Source: UKL13-2 sp031431435
GTDB taxonomy: Bacteria; Pseudomonadota; Gammaproteobacteria; Burkholderiales; Usitatibacteraceae
Length of the DNA stretch: 5,784 nt
Assembly (NCBI GenBank): GCA_031431435.1
Contig: JANPDI010000098.1
Span: 1 to 5,784 of the forward strand
Direction: 5' to 3'
Shown here: positions 1 through 5,653 of the stretch, one piece after another
Position numbering within the stretch: the first letter of the stretch is position 1
Layout of the letters: every line of letters starts with the position of its first letter
Made by a program: the position numbers and the translations under genes
The notes under the pieces: model-generated
Told to the model about the DNA's origin: nothing
Databases searched by the model: none
The model's input: only the letters and a program-made list of their open reading frames with translations

Positions 1-1666
1 TGATCAACTCGGCGTAGCGTGGAACACCGGCTTTGCTCAGGATGGTCCAGATCTCCATCGCCGCTTTGGGTGTGCCGTCGGCATTCAACAGGGTTGTGTA
101 TGGCACATGTACGCTCTTGCCATCGCGTTTTTTGGCGGGCAACTCTTTTCCGGCAGCAATAAAGACCTTCGGATAAAGACCGTTGGTGCGGTTCGCATCG
201 TTGACGACAACCTGGGAACGAACATTGTCCGGATAAACCGTCGGTGGAATGCTTATATCAAAGGGCGATTTTTTAACCCCAACGGCGGTCGGCTGCGCCG
301 TCACCACAAAACCAAGTTTTTCCCATTGACTCGACGAATCCATAAATATCGAGACGTGTTTCTGGCCGAGTTTTTCCAGCATCACAAATGCCAACGCCGC
401 ATCCTTGGTCAATCCCGCGCCGGAGATGATAACCGCCTCGTGTGCGGCATTGACCCCTGCCTGGCCCAACGATTGTGCGAGTTGTGAAGGTTTGGCAATG
501 TGCTCCTGGAATACTGCCGCCGGGATATTCAGTGCAAATGGCACATGTCCGTCCTTGTATGTCTCGGCCGGACGCACATCAATAACGCTGATCTGACTGA
601 CGCCGACCATTCTGAGCATATTGCCGTTCCACGACTTCAACCAGTTGGCGTCACGCATGGTGGATGGCGCATCGTAGGTCCAGAACGGCAGATCGCGCGG
701 ATCACGCAGCCAGCCCATTTGTGACTCGATAAACAGTGTGACCTCTGGATAGTTCAACATGAATTTGAGCGCAAAAAACGGTACCGCCGCGGCACCGCCG
801 CCGCCACAATGGGTGTGAATTTTTTGTTGTGGTTTGATGCCGAAGTAGTCGAGCGTGCGCTGGATCTCCGCGACCGATTTAAAGGTCTTGTCGGCATTAA
901 AAAAATCATCGCTGGGCAGCATGATGGCGTTGGGAATATGGCCGCGCTTGCCAAATGACAGTAGTTCGCCAAAATGCCAGTCGGGTCCAAGTGCTTCAAG
1001 CAACACGTTGTTGGTCAAGTCACCTGAGGCGGTGATAAATTCCGGCAATCGCACCCGCACGGCTTCGTTGGTGGTGTTGATTTTGAAGCTGCCCGGCGAA
1101 ACTGGCGGCGAGGCGTCTTTGGTGACCGCAAAACCCTGTGCCTGCCACTTCGACAAACCGCCATCAAGGATAAAAATATTGCGCGCCGGGACGTTGTAAT
1201 AGTAAAGCGTAAAAAACAGACGGGGCGCGAAGTACGCGCCACCCTGGTCGTACAGAACAATTTTCTTGCCTGCGCTGATTCCCCACGACTGAAAATTCTT
1301 TTGCATCGCGGCACCGGTGTTGTACGGTGAGCCGTAGGCAAAATAATCAACGTTGATGGCGCCGGGGATATGTTTTTCTTTGTAAATCTGACCCGGTGAC
1401 GCGTCGAGAATCACCAGGTCCGGATCGGTCAGGTTTTTTTGCAGCCATTCGACGCTGACCAAGTTGCCCTTGATATCGCCTGCGGCCATTGCGGGTGGCG
1501 CGACGGCGAGTCCCGCCACCAAGGCCAGAACAACAACGGCAAGTTTCGACCAGACCTGTGATTTGTTGGGGCGAGTCGTCACGCAGACGGACAAAATGTT
1601 GGCGAAACGGACGGCGAAACGAACCATATCGTTGTCGTGACCCCAATTGCGCAAAATTACCGTCAT
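1..1666 (-). CDS. Secreted multi-domain rhodanese (sulfurtransferase-like) protein, C-terminus beyond window edge
   Basis: The minus-strand frame stays open from ATG 1666 to the window edge (555 codons, no stop). The start is set by a perfect AAGGAGG five bases upstream. Residues about 35-62 form a signal peptide (basic stretch, hydrophobic core 42-55, likely cleavage after AMA at 59-61), so the protein should be exported. Rhodanese modules follow. Module 1 (about 69-180) has the HIPGAINVDYF motif and a DGGLSKW motif, but Asp140 sits where the catalytic Cys would be, as is usual for the inactive N-terminal half of thiosulfate/mercaptopyruvate sulfurtransferases. Module 2 (about 203-330) carries Cys287 in a HCGGGGAAA loop and is the only seen candidate to bear a persulfide. 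Module 3 (about 354-456) has DVRPAETYKDGHVPFALNIP but Ser415 in the loop. A fourth module begins near 485 and is cut. Full length is probably over 600 residues, longer than ordinary two-domain enzymes. The substrate is unknown; the export and fold are well supported. Confidence 0.9.
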   Translation of the reverse strand, partial: MTVILRNWGHDNDMVRFAVRFANILSVCVTTRPNKSQVWSKLAVVVLALVAGLAVAPPAMAAGDIKGNLVSVEWLQKNLTDPDLVILDASPGQIYKEKHIPGAINVDYFAYGSPYNTGAAMQKNFQSWGISAGKKIVLYDQGGAYFAPRLFFTLYYYNVPARNIFILDGGLSKWQAQGFAVTKDASPPVSPGSFKINTTNEAVRVRLPEFITASGDLTNNVLLEALGPDWHFGELLSFGKRGHIPNAIMLPSDDFFNADKTFKSVAEIQRTLDYFGIKPQQKIHTHCGGGGAAAVPFFALKFMLNYPEVTLFIESQMGWLRDPRDLPFWTYDAPSTMRDANWLKSWNGNMLRMVGVSQISVIDVRPAETYKDGHVPFALNIPAAVFQEHIAKPSQLAQSLGQAGVNAAHEAVIISGAGLTKDAALAFVMLEKLGQKHVSIFMDSSSQWEKLGFVVTAQPTAVGVKKSPFDISIPPTVYPDNVRSQVVVNDANRTNGLYPKVFIAAGKELPAKKRDGKSVHVPYTTLLNADGTPKAAMEIWTILSKAGVPRYAELI

Positions 1667-1671
1667 GTCGT

Positions 1672-1678
1672 CCTCCTT
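1672..1678 (-). promoter_or_regulatory. Strong Shine-Dalgarno site of the rhodanese gene
   Basis: AAGGAGG on the minus strand lies five bases before ATG 1666. It decides the start in favour of this ATG over ATG 1627 or GTG 1582, although the latter would give a more conventional signal peptide. Confidence 0.85.
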
Positions 1679-1686
1679 GATGCGCC

Positions 1687-1702
1687 TGGCAAGCGATTGC
1701 CA
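1687..1702 (-). other. Hairpin in the 5' leader of the rhodanese gene
   Basis: TGGCAA and TTGCCA form a perfect 6-bp stem around a 4-base loop, between the predicted transcription start and the ribosome binding site. After one mismatch, two more outer pairs are possible. It could be an operator-type palindrome or an RNA leader hairpin; the sequence does not say which. Confidence 0.4.
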
Positions 1703-1742
1703 AGCAATAGTACACAGCTGTAGTGCCGTGGTGTGGTAGTTA

Positions 1743-1770
1743 ACTATAACGGTATGTAACGCAAAGTCAA
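1743..1770 (-). promoter_or_regulatory. Sigma70-type promoter of the rhodanese gene
   Basis: On the minus strand a -35 box TTGACT (1770-1765) and a -10 box TATAGT (1748-1743) are separated by 16 bases; each matches the consensus at five of six positions. Transcription should start near 1736, giving a leader of about 70 bases before ATG 1666. This suggests the rhodanese gene is transcribed independently of the DUF3016 gene upstream. Confidence 0.65.
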
Positions 1771-1793
1771 TAGGCATCGGCAACCCCCGATAG

Positions 1794-1819
1794 ATTGGCA
1801 GGGATTGGCAGGGATTGGC
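1794..1819. repeat. 10-bp tandem repeat, about 2.6 copies
   Basis: The unit ATTGGCAGGG occurs twice in perfect tandem (1794-1803 and 1804-1813), followed by a partial copy ATTGGC (1814-1819). It lies 24 bases upstream of the -35 box of the rhodanese promoter, where spacing of one helical turn could present repeated half-sites to a protein. It may also be simple slippage. Confidence 0.6.
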
Positions 1820-1978
1820 GAATTGATGAGTTGTGAGCGTTTGCCCACTTCTACCAAATTCCACTCCTGTCCATGTACCACTTATGACGCTAGGTCTGAT
1901 TCAGGCGGAGGGGGCGCGACAAGTACGGCTATGAAAGCCGCATGCGATTCATATAATTTGCAAAGTCGTTTATGAATG

Positions 1979-2009
1979 GGCGTTTCCAGCCAATTATGGC
2001 TGAAAAGCC
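1979..2009. other. Long imperfect hairpin
   Basis: CAGCCA (1987-1992) and TGGCTG (1997-2002) make a perfect 6-bp stem around ATTA. After one C/A mismatch the stem continues with TTT/AAA, then a one-base bulge, then GGC/GCC, for 12 pairs in all. No T-tract follows on either strand, so it is not a standard intrinsic terminator. It could be a back-up 3' structure for the DUF3016 transcript or a protein-binding palindrome. Confidence 0.45.
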
Positions 2010-2028
2010 TTATCGCTATTAGACTTTC

Positions 2029-2046
2029 AAAAAGGCGTTATCCGCC
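2029..2046 (-). terminator. Weak intrinsic terminator candidate after the DUF3016 gene
   Basis: On the minus strand, 11 bases after the TAG stop, GGCG-GATAA-CGCC is followed directly by five T. The stem is only four GC pairs, and an upstream CGCC could compete for the same GGCG. Position and T-tract favour termination; the short stem argues against high efficiency. Confidence 0.4.
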
Positions 2047-2057
2047 AGACGTCGGCG

Positions 2058-2570
2058 CTACGGTCGCGCCGGGGCAATTTCTTTGGCAAACCAGTCGTCG
2101 AGCATTTTCCGCTCGTACCGCAATGGCTCATTAGTGCTGTAGCGGTTGAATTCGCGAAGGTAGTTGAGATCGCTGACCCGCGCCTCGCCGCTCTTGATGG
2201 CTTTCCCTTTCTCCTCGACCGCGTACCTGAGTTTGATCATCGGCCAATCTGCGCCGCCGCGCAAAATCCGAAAATCGGCGCTGGAATTTGCCCGCGCCGG
2301 TTCAATCGTTCCTGCCAAATCAATATCGCCGACGTCTACCTTCAGATCTTGTCCAGCTGGAAGTTTCGCGCCAAGTTTCTCAAAGTGTTGTTGCAAAACC
2401 CTGAACACCTCGTCCCGGCCGCTGTTGGAAAACGGCATATCCGTAAATTGATCCGGCTTGGTAAACGTGACCGTCACCGCAGGGTAGGCGTCTGAAGAAA
2501 TGATGGTTAGGGCAGCCAAGCTTGTTGCCATCAGGCCGCCGCGTCGAAACGGTTTTAAAAGATGTTTCAT
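2058..2570 (-). CDS. Secreted DUF3016 family protein
   Basis: 170 residues of unknown function. The start at ATG 2570 is supported by AAGGA five bases upstream. Residues 1-31 look like a Sec signal peptide (KHLLKPFRR basic region, hydrophobic 13-24, cleavage probably after AYPA at 28-31), so the mature protein of about 139 residues should be periplasmic. The mature part matches what I recall of DUF3016: an opening VTFTKPDQFTDM (34-45), LPAGQDLKVDVGDIDLAG (70-87), a middle strand region with WPMIKLRYAVEEKGK and KSGEARVSDL, and the closing LRYERKMLDDWF (150-161). There is no lipobox Cys. Length fits the family. It is followed by a weak terminator, and the next gene in the same direction has its own promoter, so it is probably transcribed alone. 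Confidence 0.85.
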   Translation of the reverse strand: MKHLLKPFRRGGLMATSLAALTIISSDAYPAVTVTFTKPDQFTDMPFSNSGRDEVFRVLQQHFEKLGAKLPAGQDLKVDVGDIDLAGTIEPARANSSADFRILRGGADWPMIKLRYAVEEKGKAIKSGEARVSDLNYLREFNRYSTNEPLRYERKMLDDWFAKEIAPARP

Positions 2571-2900
2571 CGGAGTCCTTACGCGGTCGGGTAAACCATT
2601 AGTATGCGCCGATCAAATGTGACGGCAGCGTGTATCTCGGCAAAGATCCATCGGGACAAAACGCCGGCGACTGAAACAGTCGGGTAACCGCCATGAGTGG
2701 AATGAATTCTGTCACAGCATGAAAAAAATGTCGCCGCGCGGGCCAAATACCACTTGGTTAGCTTTGCGTCCGCGCCTTTGCCCACGCCGACAACTCATTG
2801 GACGGCAGCTGCGATGAGCCGACCGGGCAACCAATCGACGGTTGTCGAACGGGCAATTTGCTAAGATGCGGGTTCAGCCTATTCCATTGATCGCGATTAC
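2571..2900. other. Divergent intergenic region
   Basis: About 330 bases separate the DUF3016 and M20 genes, which point away from each other, so both promoters should lie here. I see no convincing -35/-10 pair for the minus gene. A small inverted repeat, TCGAC-GGTT-GTCGA (2835-2848), sits just upstream of the M20 -10 candidate. A minus-strand open frame (2579-2785) has no family resemblance and no good start. Confidence 0.4.
2859..2867 (+). promoter_or_regulatory. Possible extended -10 promoter of the M20 gene
   Basis: TGC-TAAGAT has the TGn extension next to a hexamer matching TATAAT at four of six positions. No -35 box is visible at the right distance. Transcription would start near 2874, leaving a leader of about 27 bases. 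Confidence 0.3.
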
Positions 2901-4094
2901 ATGCAGCAGACGCCGCCAAACCAAACCGCCCGCAGTGCAAATCAATTGAATGCGCGCCAATTGACCCGCGACTTGTTGCATTTCAACACCATCAATCCAC
3001 CGGGGCAGGAGCGCGATTGCGCACACTTTCTTGGCAAGTTGCTGGGCGATGCCGGTTTTGACGTTGCGTATCATGAATTTGCGCCAACGCGAACCAGTGT
3101 GATTGCCACCATTGGCGGCAAACATGACAAGCCGCCGATCTGTTTCACCGGACACATTGATATCGTGCCGCTGGGTGCGGCCAAGTGGACGCGCGATCCA
3201 TTTGCCGGCGAAACCGATGGCGATCTGGTTTACGGCCGTGGTTCAACCGACATGAAAAGCGGCATCGCTGCATTCGTCGTCGCGGCGATCAGTCTGGCGC
3301 CGCTGTTGAAAAATTCACCTGGCCTCACCCTGGTGCTGACCGCCTCCGAAGAGGTCGGCTGTGAGGGCGCCAAATACTTGGCCGATCAAAAATTGTTGGA
3401 TCGGGCCGGTGCGATTGTGGTCGCCGAACCCACCGCAAACTACCCGTTTGTTGGCCACAAGGGATTGATATGGGTGGAGATTGAAACGCGCGGCAAGACC
3501 GCCCATGCCTCCATGCCTGAGCAGGGCGACAACGCAATTTTGAAGATGGGCAAAGTGATCGACGAGCTTGAGCACTTTCAATGGAAACATCATTGCGGCG
3601 TTGATTGCCACGCCGTGATGGGCAAGCCGACCATGAACATTGCGACCATTCACGGCGGACTCAACACCAACTCGGTTCCCGACTCGGTCAAGCTCACCGT
3701 CGACATGCGCACCGTGCCGGGCATTGATCACGTGCATCTCTGCCACTCCATCACCAATCTCATTGGCGATTTGGGAACGCTGCGAAAAATAGTTGAAACA
3801 CCGCCGCTATATTCCGAACCTGATGAATGGGTGGAAAGCGTTTACGCAATCTCCGCACCGTTTATCGGCGGAAATCCAACACCACAAACAATCATGTTCT
3901 CGACTGATGGTGCGGATCTGAAGCGCGGCTATCTGGAGAGTGCGGCGTTGGGCAACGGTGCCGTGCCGACCATTATTCTCGGACCGGGCCAGCCGGAATT
4001 GGCGCATCAAACAGACGAATGGTGCTCAATGACAAAACTGGATGAGTCGGTGGAAATGTTCACCCGCATCATGCGTGAGTGGAACGGCATCTAG
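2901..4094 (+). CDS. M20 family metallo-deacylase (ArgE/DapE type)
   Basis: 397 residues, the usual size for cytoplasmic M20 amidohydrolases such as acetylornithine deacetylase or succinyl-diaminopimelate desuccinylase, which remove acyl groups from amino acids using a two-zinc site. All expected residues are visible: His85 and Asp87 in FTGHIDIVP, bridging Asp117 in GRGSTDMKSG, catalytic Glu150 and ligand Glu151 in SEEVG, Glu176 in AEPTA, and the last ligand His369 in LAHQTDEW. The dimerisation-domain His202 in KTAHAS is also present, so a complete dimeric enzyme is expected. There is no signal peptide. ATG 2901 is the only ATG after the in-frame stop at 2862, but no Shine-Dalgarno site precedes it. 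No arginine or lysine pathway gene is nearby, so the substrate cannot be fixed; a peptidase or N-acyl amino acid hydrolase is equally possible. Confidence 0.9.
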   Translation: MQQTPPNQTARSANQLNARQLTRDLLHFNTINPPGQERDCAHFLGKLLGDAGFDVAYHEFAPTRTSVIATIGGKHDKPPICFTGHIDIVPLGAAKWTRDPFAGETDGDLVYGRGSTDMKSGIAAFVVAAISLAPLLKNSPGLTLVLTASEEVGCEGAKYLADQKLLDRAGAIVVAEPTANYPFVGHKGLIWVEIETRGKTAHASMPEQGDNAILKMGKVIDELEHFQWKHHCGVDCHAVMGKPTMNIATIHGGLNTNSVPDSVKLTVDMRTVPGIDHVHLCHSITNLIGDLGTLRKIVETPPLYSEPDEWVESVYAISAPFIGGNPTPQTIMFSTDGADLKRGYLESAALGNGAVPTIILGPGQPELAHQTDEWCSMTKLDESVEMFTRIMREWNGI

Positions 4095-4910
4095 TCAGAC
4101 AGAAACCGCCATCTTGATGGCCAGCGCCAACAAAAACACCACAAACACTTTTTTGAGGATGTTGACCGGCAACCGGTGTGCCAGGCGTGCGCCAGCCGGC
4201 GCCACCATGATGCTCGTGATGGCAATGCCAAACACCGCCGGCAAATAGACATAGCCGACACTCCATGCCGGCAGCGTTTTGTCCCATAGTCCAGTGGCGA
4301 TAAAACCGATCGTGCCGGCAATGGCCAGCGGCACACCAATCGCGGCAGCGGTACCGATGGTTTCGTGCATTCGCATATTGCACCATGACAAAAAGGCGAT
4401 CGACAAAACCGCGCCACCAATGCCGGCGAAACTCGACACCACGCCCATAACCATGCCAAAAACAAACAGGCCGCCTGCGCCGGGTAAACGGACCGGCGCA
4501 TCGGTGGTGGCGCGGGGGCGCAGCTCGAGCAACATTTGCGCCGCCAAAAAACAAATGAAGACGACAAAAAACCCCTTCAAAAATGCGGTCGATGAAAAGT
4601 GCGCAATCACCGCGCCGCAAAATGTGCCGGTCAAAATGCCCGGTGTCATCCGCCTGACCACATCCCAATTAACAGCGTGATGCTGATGGTGTGTTCGTGC
4701 GCTCATAAACGCACCGGGAATAATGGTTGCCATTGACGTGGCCAACGCCATATGAATGACGTGGTCGGTTGAAAATCCACGCGCCGCAAATGTCATTGAA
4801 AGAATCGGCACCATCACCGAGCCGCCACCAATGCCGAGCAGGCCGGCAAAAAACCCCACGAAACAGCCCGCGGCGAGGTAGATCAGCAAATACTGGATTT
4901 CGGGGTGCAC
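4095..4910 (-). CDS. TauE/SafE family (DUF81) membrane permease
   Basis: 271 residues, almost wholly hydrophobic, with about eight predicted membrane helices. The family exports or moves small anions such as sulfite, sulfoacetate or organosulfonates across the inner membrane. The internal duplication typical of the family shows in the paired motifs GFFAGLLGIGGGSVMVP (19-35) and GVVSSFAGIGGAVLSI (156-171), which open the two halves. A charged linker (about 129-142) separates the halves, and a His cluster HHQHH (74-78) lies in a loop of the first half. The start is GTG 4910, since TAA at 4920-4922 closes the frame upstream and no ATG fits. Only nine bases separate it from the EVE gene stop, so translation is probably coupled. 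The stop abuts the convergent M20 gene. The substrate is not deducible; the family call is secure. Confidence 0.88.
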   Translation of the reverse strand: MHPEIQYLLIYLAAGCFVGFFAGLLGIGGGSVMVPILSMTFAARGFSTDHVIHMALATSMATIIPGAFMSARTHHQHHAVNWDVVRRMTPGILTGTFCGAVIAHFSSTAFLKGFFVVFICFLAAQMLLELRPRATTDAPVRLPGAGGLFVFGMVMGVVSSFAGIGGAVLSIAFLSWCNMRMHETIGTAAAIGVPLAIAGTIGFIATGLWDKTLPAWSVGYVYLPAVFGIAITSIMVAPAGARLAHRLPVNILKKVFVVFLLALAIKMAVSV

Positions 4911-4919
4911 CTCGACAAC

Positions 4920-5381
4920 TTACCCGGCGGAAAGCTTGAGTACCGCTTTCCATTGGCCTGCCGTGACAGGCGTAATCGACAGCCGGTTGCCGCGTTGCAG
5001 GATCAACATGTCTTCAAGCGCTTTGGTCTGACGCATCTCGGCCAACGACACCAGCCGGGTTTTTTTCACCAGTTGCACGTCGACCAGCATCCAACGCGGC
5101 GTTTCGCGGGTCGCCTTGGCGTCGAAATATTTGCTCTTTTTGTCAAACTGGGTCTCGTCCGGATAGGCGTTTGTCGAAACCTTCGCCAAACCCGCCACAC
5201 CGGGAGCCGGACAGGACGAGTGGTAGAACAGTACGTCGTCGCCGATTTTCATCTGGTCGCGCATGAAATTGCGCGCCAGATAATTACGCACGCCAAACCA
5301 CGCAACACTTTGTTCTTTTGCTTTTGCCAAATCATCAATCGAGAACTCGGACGGTTCTGACTTCATCAACCAATACGCCAT
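4920..5381 (-). CDS. EVE domain protein (THYN1-like)
   Basis: 153 residues, the usual size for single-domain bacterial EVE proteins, which have a PUA-like fold and are thought to bind modified bases in nucleic acid. The signature is clear: YWLMKSEP (3-10), WFGVRNYLARNFMR (28-41), KIGDDVLFYHS (45-55), a GVAGLAKV strand (61-68), PRWMLVDV (95-102) and RGNRLSITPVT (130-140). The start is placed at ATG 5381 because the family begins directly with the YWLMKSEP motif. The frame opens 35 codons earlier at 5486, but that stretch overlaps the 6S RNA and has no family resemblance. A purine-rich AGAGAAG lies four bases upstream as a modest ribosome binding site. It is cytoplasmic, lies downstream of 6S RNA, and probably shares an operon with the permease that follows. 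The ligand is unknown. Confidence 0.9.
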   Translation of the reverse strand: MAYWLMKSEPSEFSIDDLAKAKEQSVAWFGVRNYLARNFMRDQMKIGDDVLFYHSSCPAPGVAGLAKVSTNAYPDETQFDKKSKYFDAKATRETPRWMLVDVQLVKKTRLVSLAEMRQTKALEDMLILQRGNRLSITPVTAGQWKAVLKLSAG

Positions 5382-5403
5382 CAGTCTTCTCTTGTGATCA
5401 CCG

Positions 5404-5424
5404 GCGTCCGACAAGCGTCGGCGC
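5404..5424 (-). other. Leader hairpin between 6S RNA and the EVE gene
   Basis: GCG-CCGAC and GTCGG-CGC pair around a 4-base loop with a single bulged base (eight pairs). It lies 22 bases before the EVE start codon and has no T-tract after it, so it is more likely an mRNA leader structure or processing site than a terminator. Confidence 0.4.
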
Positions 5425-5445
5425 AAATGTCGGTCGAATAGAAAC

Positions 5446-5481
5446 AAAAAAGGGCAGCGGATTTTAGGGTTCGCTCGGCGC
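5446..5481 (-). terminator. 3' closing arm and T-tract of 6S RNA
   Basis: The 3' arm of the 6S closing stem (5481-5457) is followed by TGCCC and then six T on the minus strand (5451-5446). This resembles an intrinsic termination or 3'-processing point and sets the RNA's end near 5452. Confidence 0.55.
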
Positions 5482-5640
5482 CGCACCTTGAACCCAGGTT
5501 CAAGGGAGGAAGCACACCGCCTGCCATCAGGTTCATCCGCGTGGGACGATCACACCGGCAAATCTTGGGCGCACAACCATTGACATAAAGTCTATCGGAA
5601 CAAAGGATGTAAGCACCAAGCGAACGCTAAAACCCGCTTC
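5452..5640 (-). ncRNA. ssrS: 6S RNA
   Basis: About 189 bases, close to the 184 of E. coli 6S RNA, which binds sigma70 RNA polymerase by imitating an open promoter and represses transcription in stationary phase. The ends form a closing stem of 25 positions (5637-5613 against 5481-5457) with 24 pairs, three of them G-U, and one C/C mismatch. Inside lies the expected large bubble. Its 3' side carries the 9-bp inverted repeat CCTTGAACC / GGTTCAAGG (5505-5486), nearly the same as the E. coli element and able to form the hairpin linked to polymerase release. Its 5' side has CCGATA (5598-5593), matching the E. coli pRNA start region. An apical hairpin pairs TGTG with CACG and CCG with CGG. The gene lies downstream of a zapA-like 3' end, as in many proteobacteria. 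The exact ends are inferred; no clear dedicated promoter is visible just upstream. Confidence 0.9.
5486..5505 (-). other. 6S RNA alternative hairpin element
   Basis: CCTTGAACC and GGTTCAAGG are perfect 9-bp complements around a 2-base centre. In characterised gammaproteobacterial 6S RNAs the same element is on the 3' side of the central bubble and folds into a hairpin when product RNA is made. Confidence 0.75.
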
Positions 5641-5653
5641 TGCACGAAGCCGC

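Larger units (their letters stand above)
1771..2028. other. Gene-free intergenic stretch
   Basis: No credible gene was found here. The longest ATG-started frames I followed in the right half are only 14-16 codons and lack a ribosome binding site. The stretch holds the 10-bp tandem repeat, a 5-bp hairpin (CGGCT/AGCCG, 1926-1940), a TATAAT hexamer at 1952-1957 without a matching -35 box, and the long imperfect hairpin at 1979-2009. Confidence 0.5.

Noticed and set aside
1900..1945. Bases resembling parts of group II intron domain V (GGAGGGGG, GTACGG, ATGAAAG, GCATGCG)
   Set aside because: The pieces occur in the wrong order and do not fold into the 34-base domain V hairpin; no reverse transcriptase or intron 5' end is present.
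1952..1957. Perfect TATAAT on the plus strand as a promoter for a small RNA
   Set aside because: No -35 box at 16-18 bases, no TG extension and no terminator downstream.
2034..2060. Possible integron attC-like site (GGCGTTATCC with nearby inverted repeats)
   Set aside because: The core does not fit the conserved GTTRRRY/RYYYAAC pair and there is no integrase or cassette structure.
2579..2785. 68-codon minus-strand open frame upstream of the DUF3016 gene
   Set aside because: No recognisable domain or convincing ribosome binding site; it occupies the region where the DUF3016 promoter should be.
3315..3746. 143-codon antisense open frame inside the M20 gene
   Set aside because: The plus-strand frame has every M20 motif; the antisense product is a His/Arg/Gly-rich shadow.
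4279..4680. 133-codon plus-strand open frame inside the permease gene
   Set aside because: It is antisense to a clear TauE/SafE coding frame and its product is Pro/Ala/Thr/Lys-rich without domain features.
5382..5486. 35-codon upstream extension of the EVE gene from ATG 5486
   Set aside because: It runs into the 6S RNA 3' arm and T-tract, and EVE proteins begin at the YWLMKSEP motif, so ATG 5381 is preferred.
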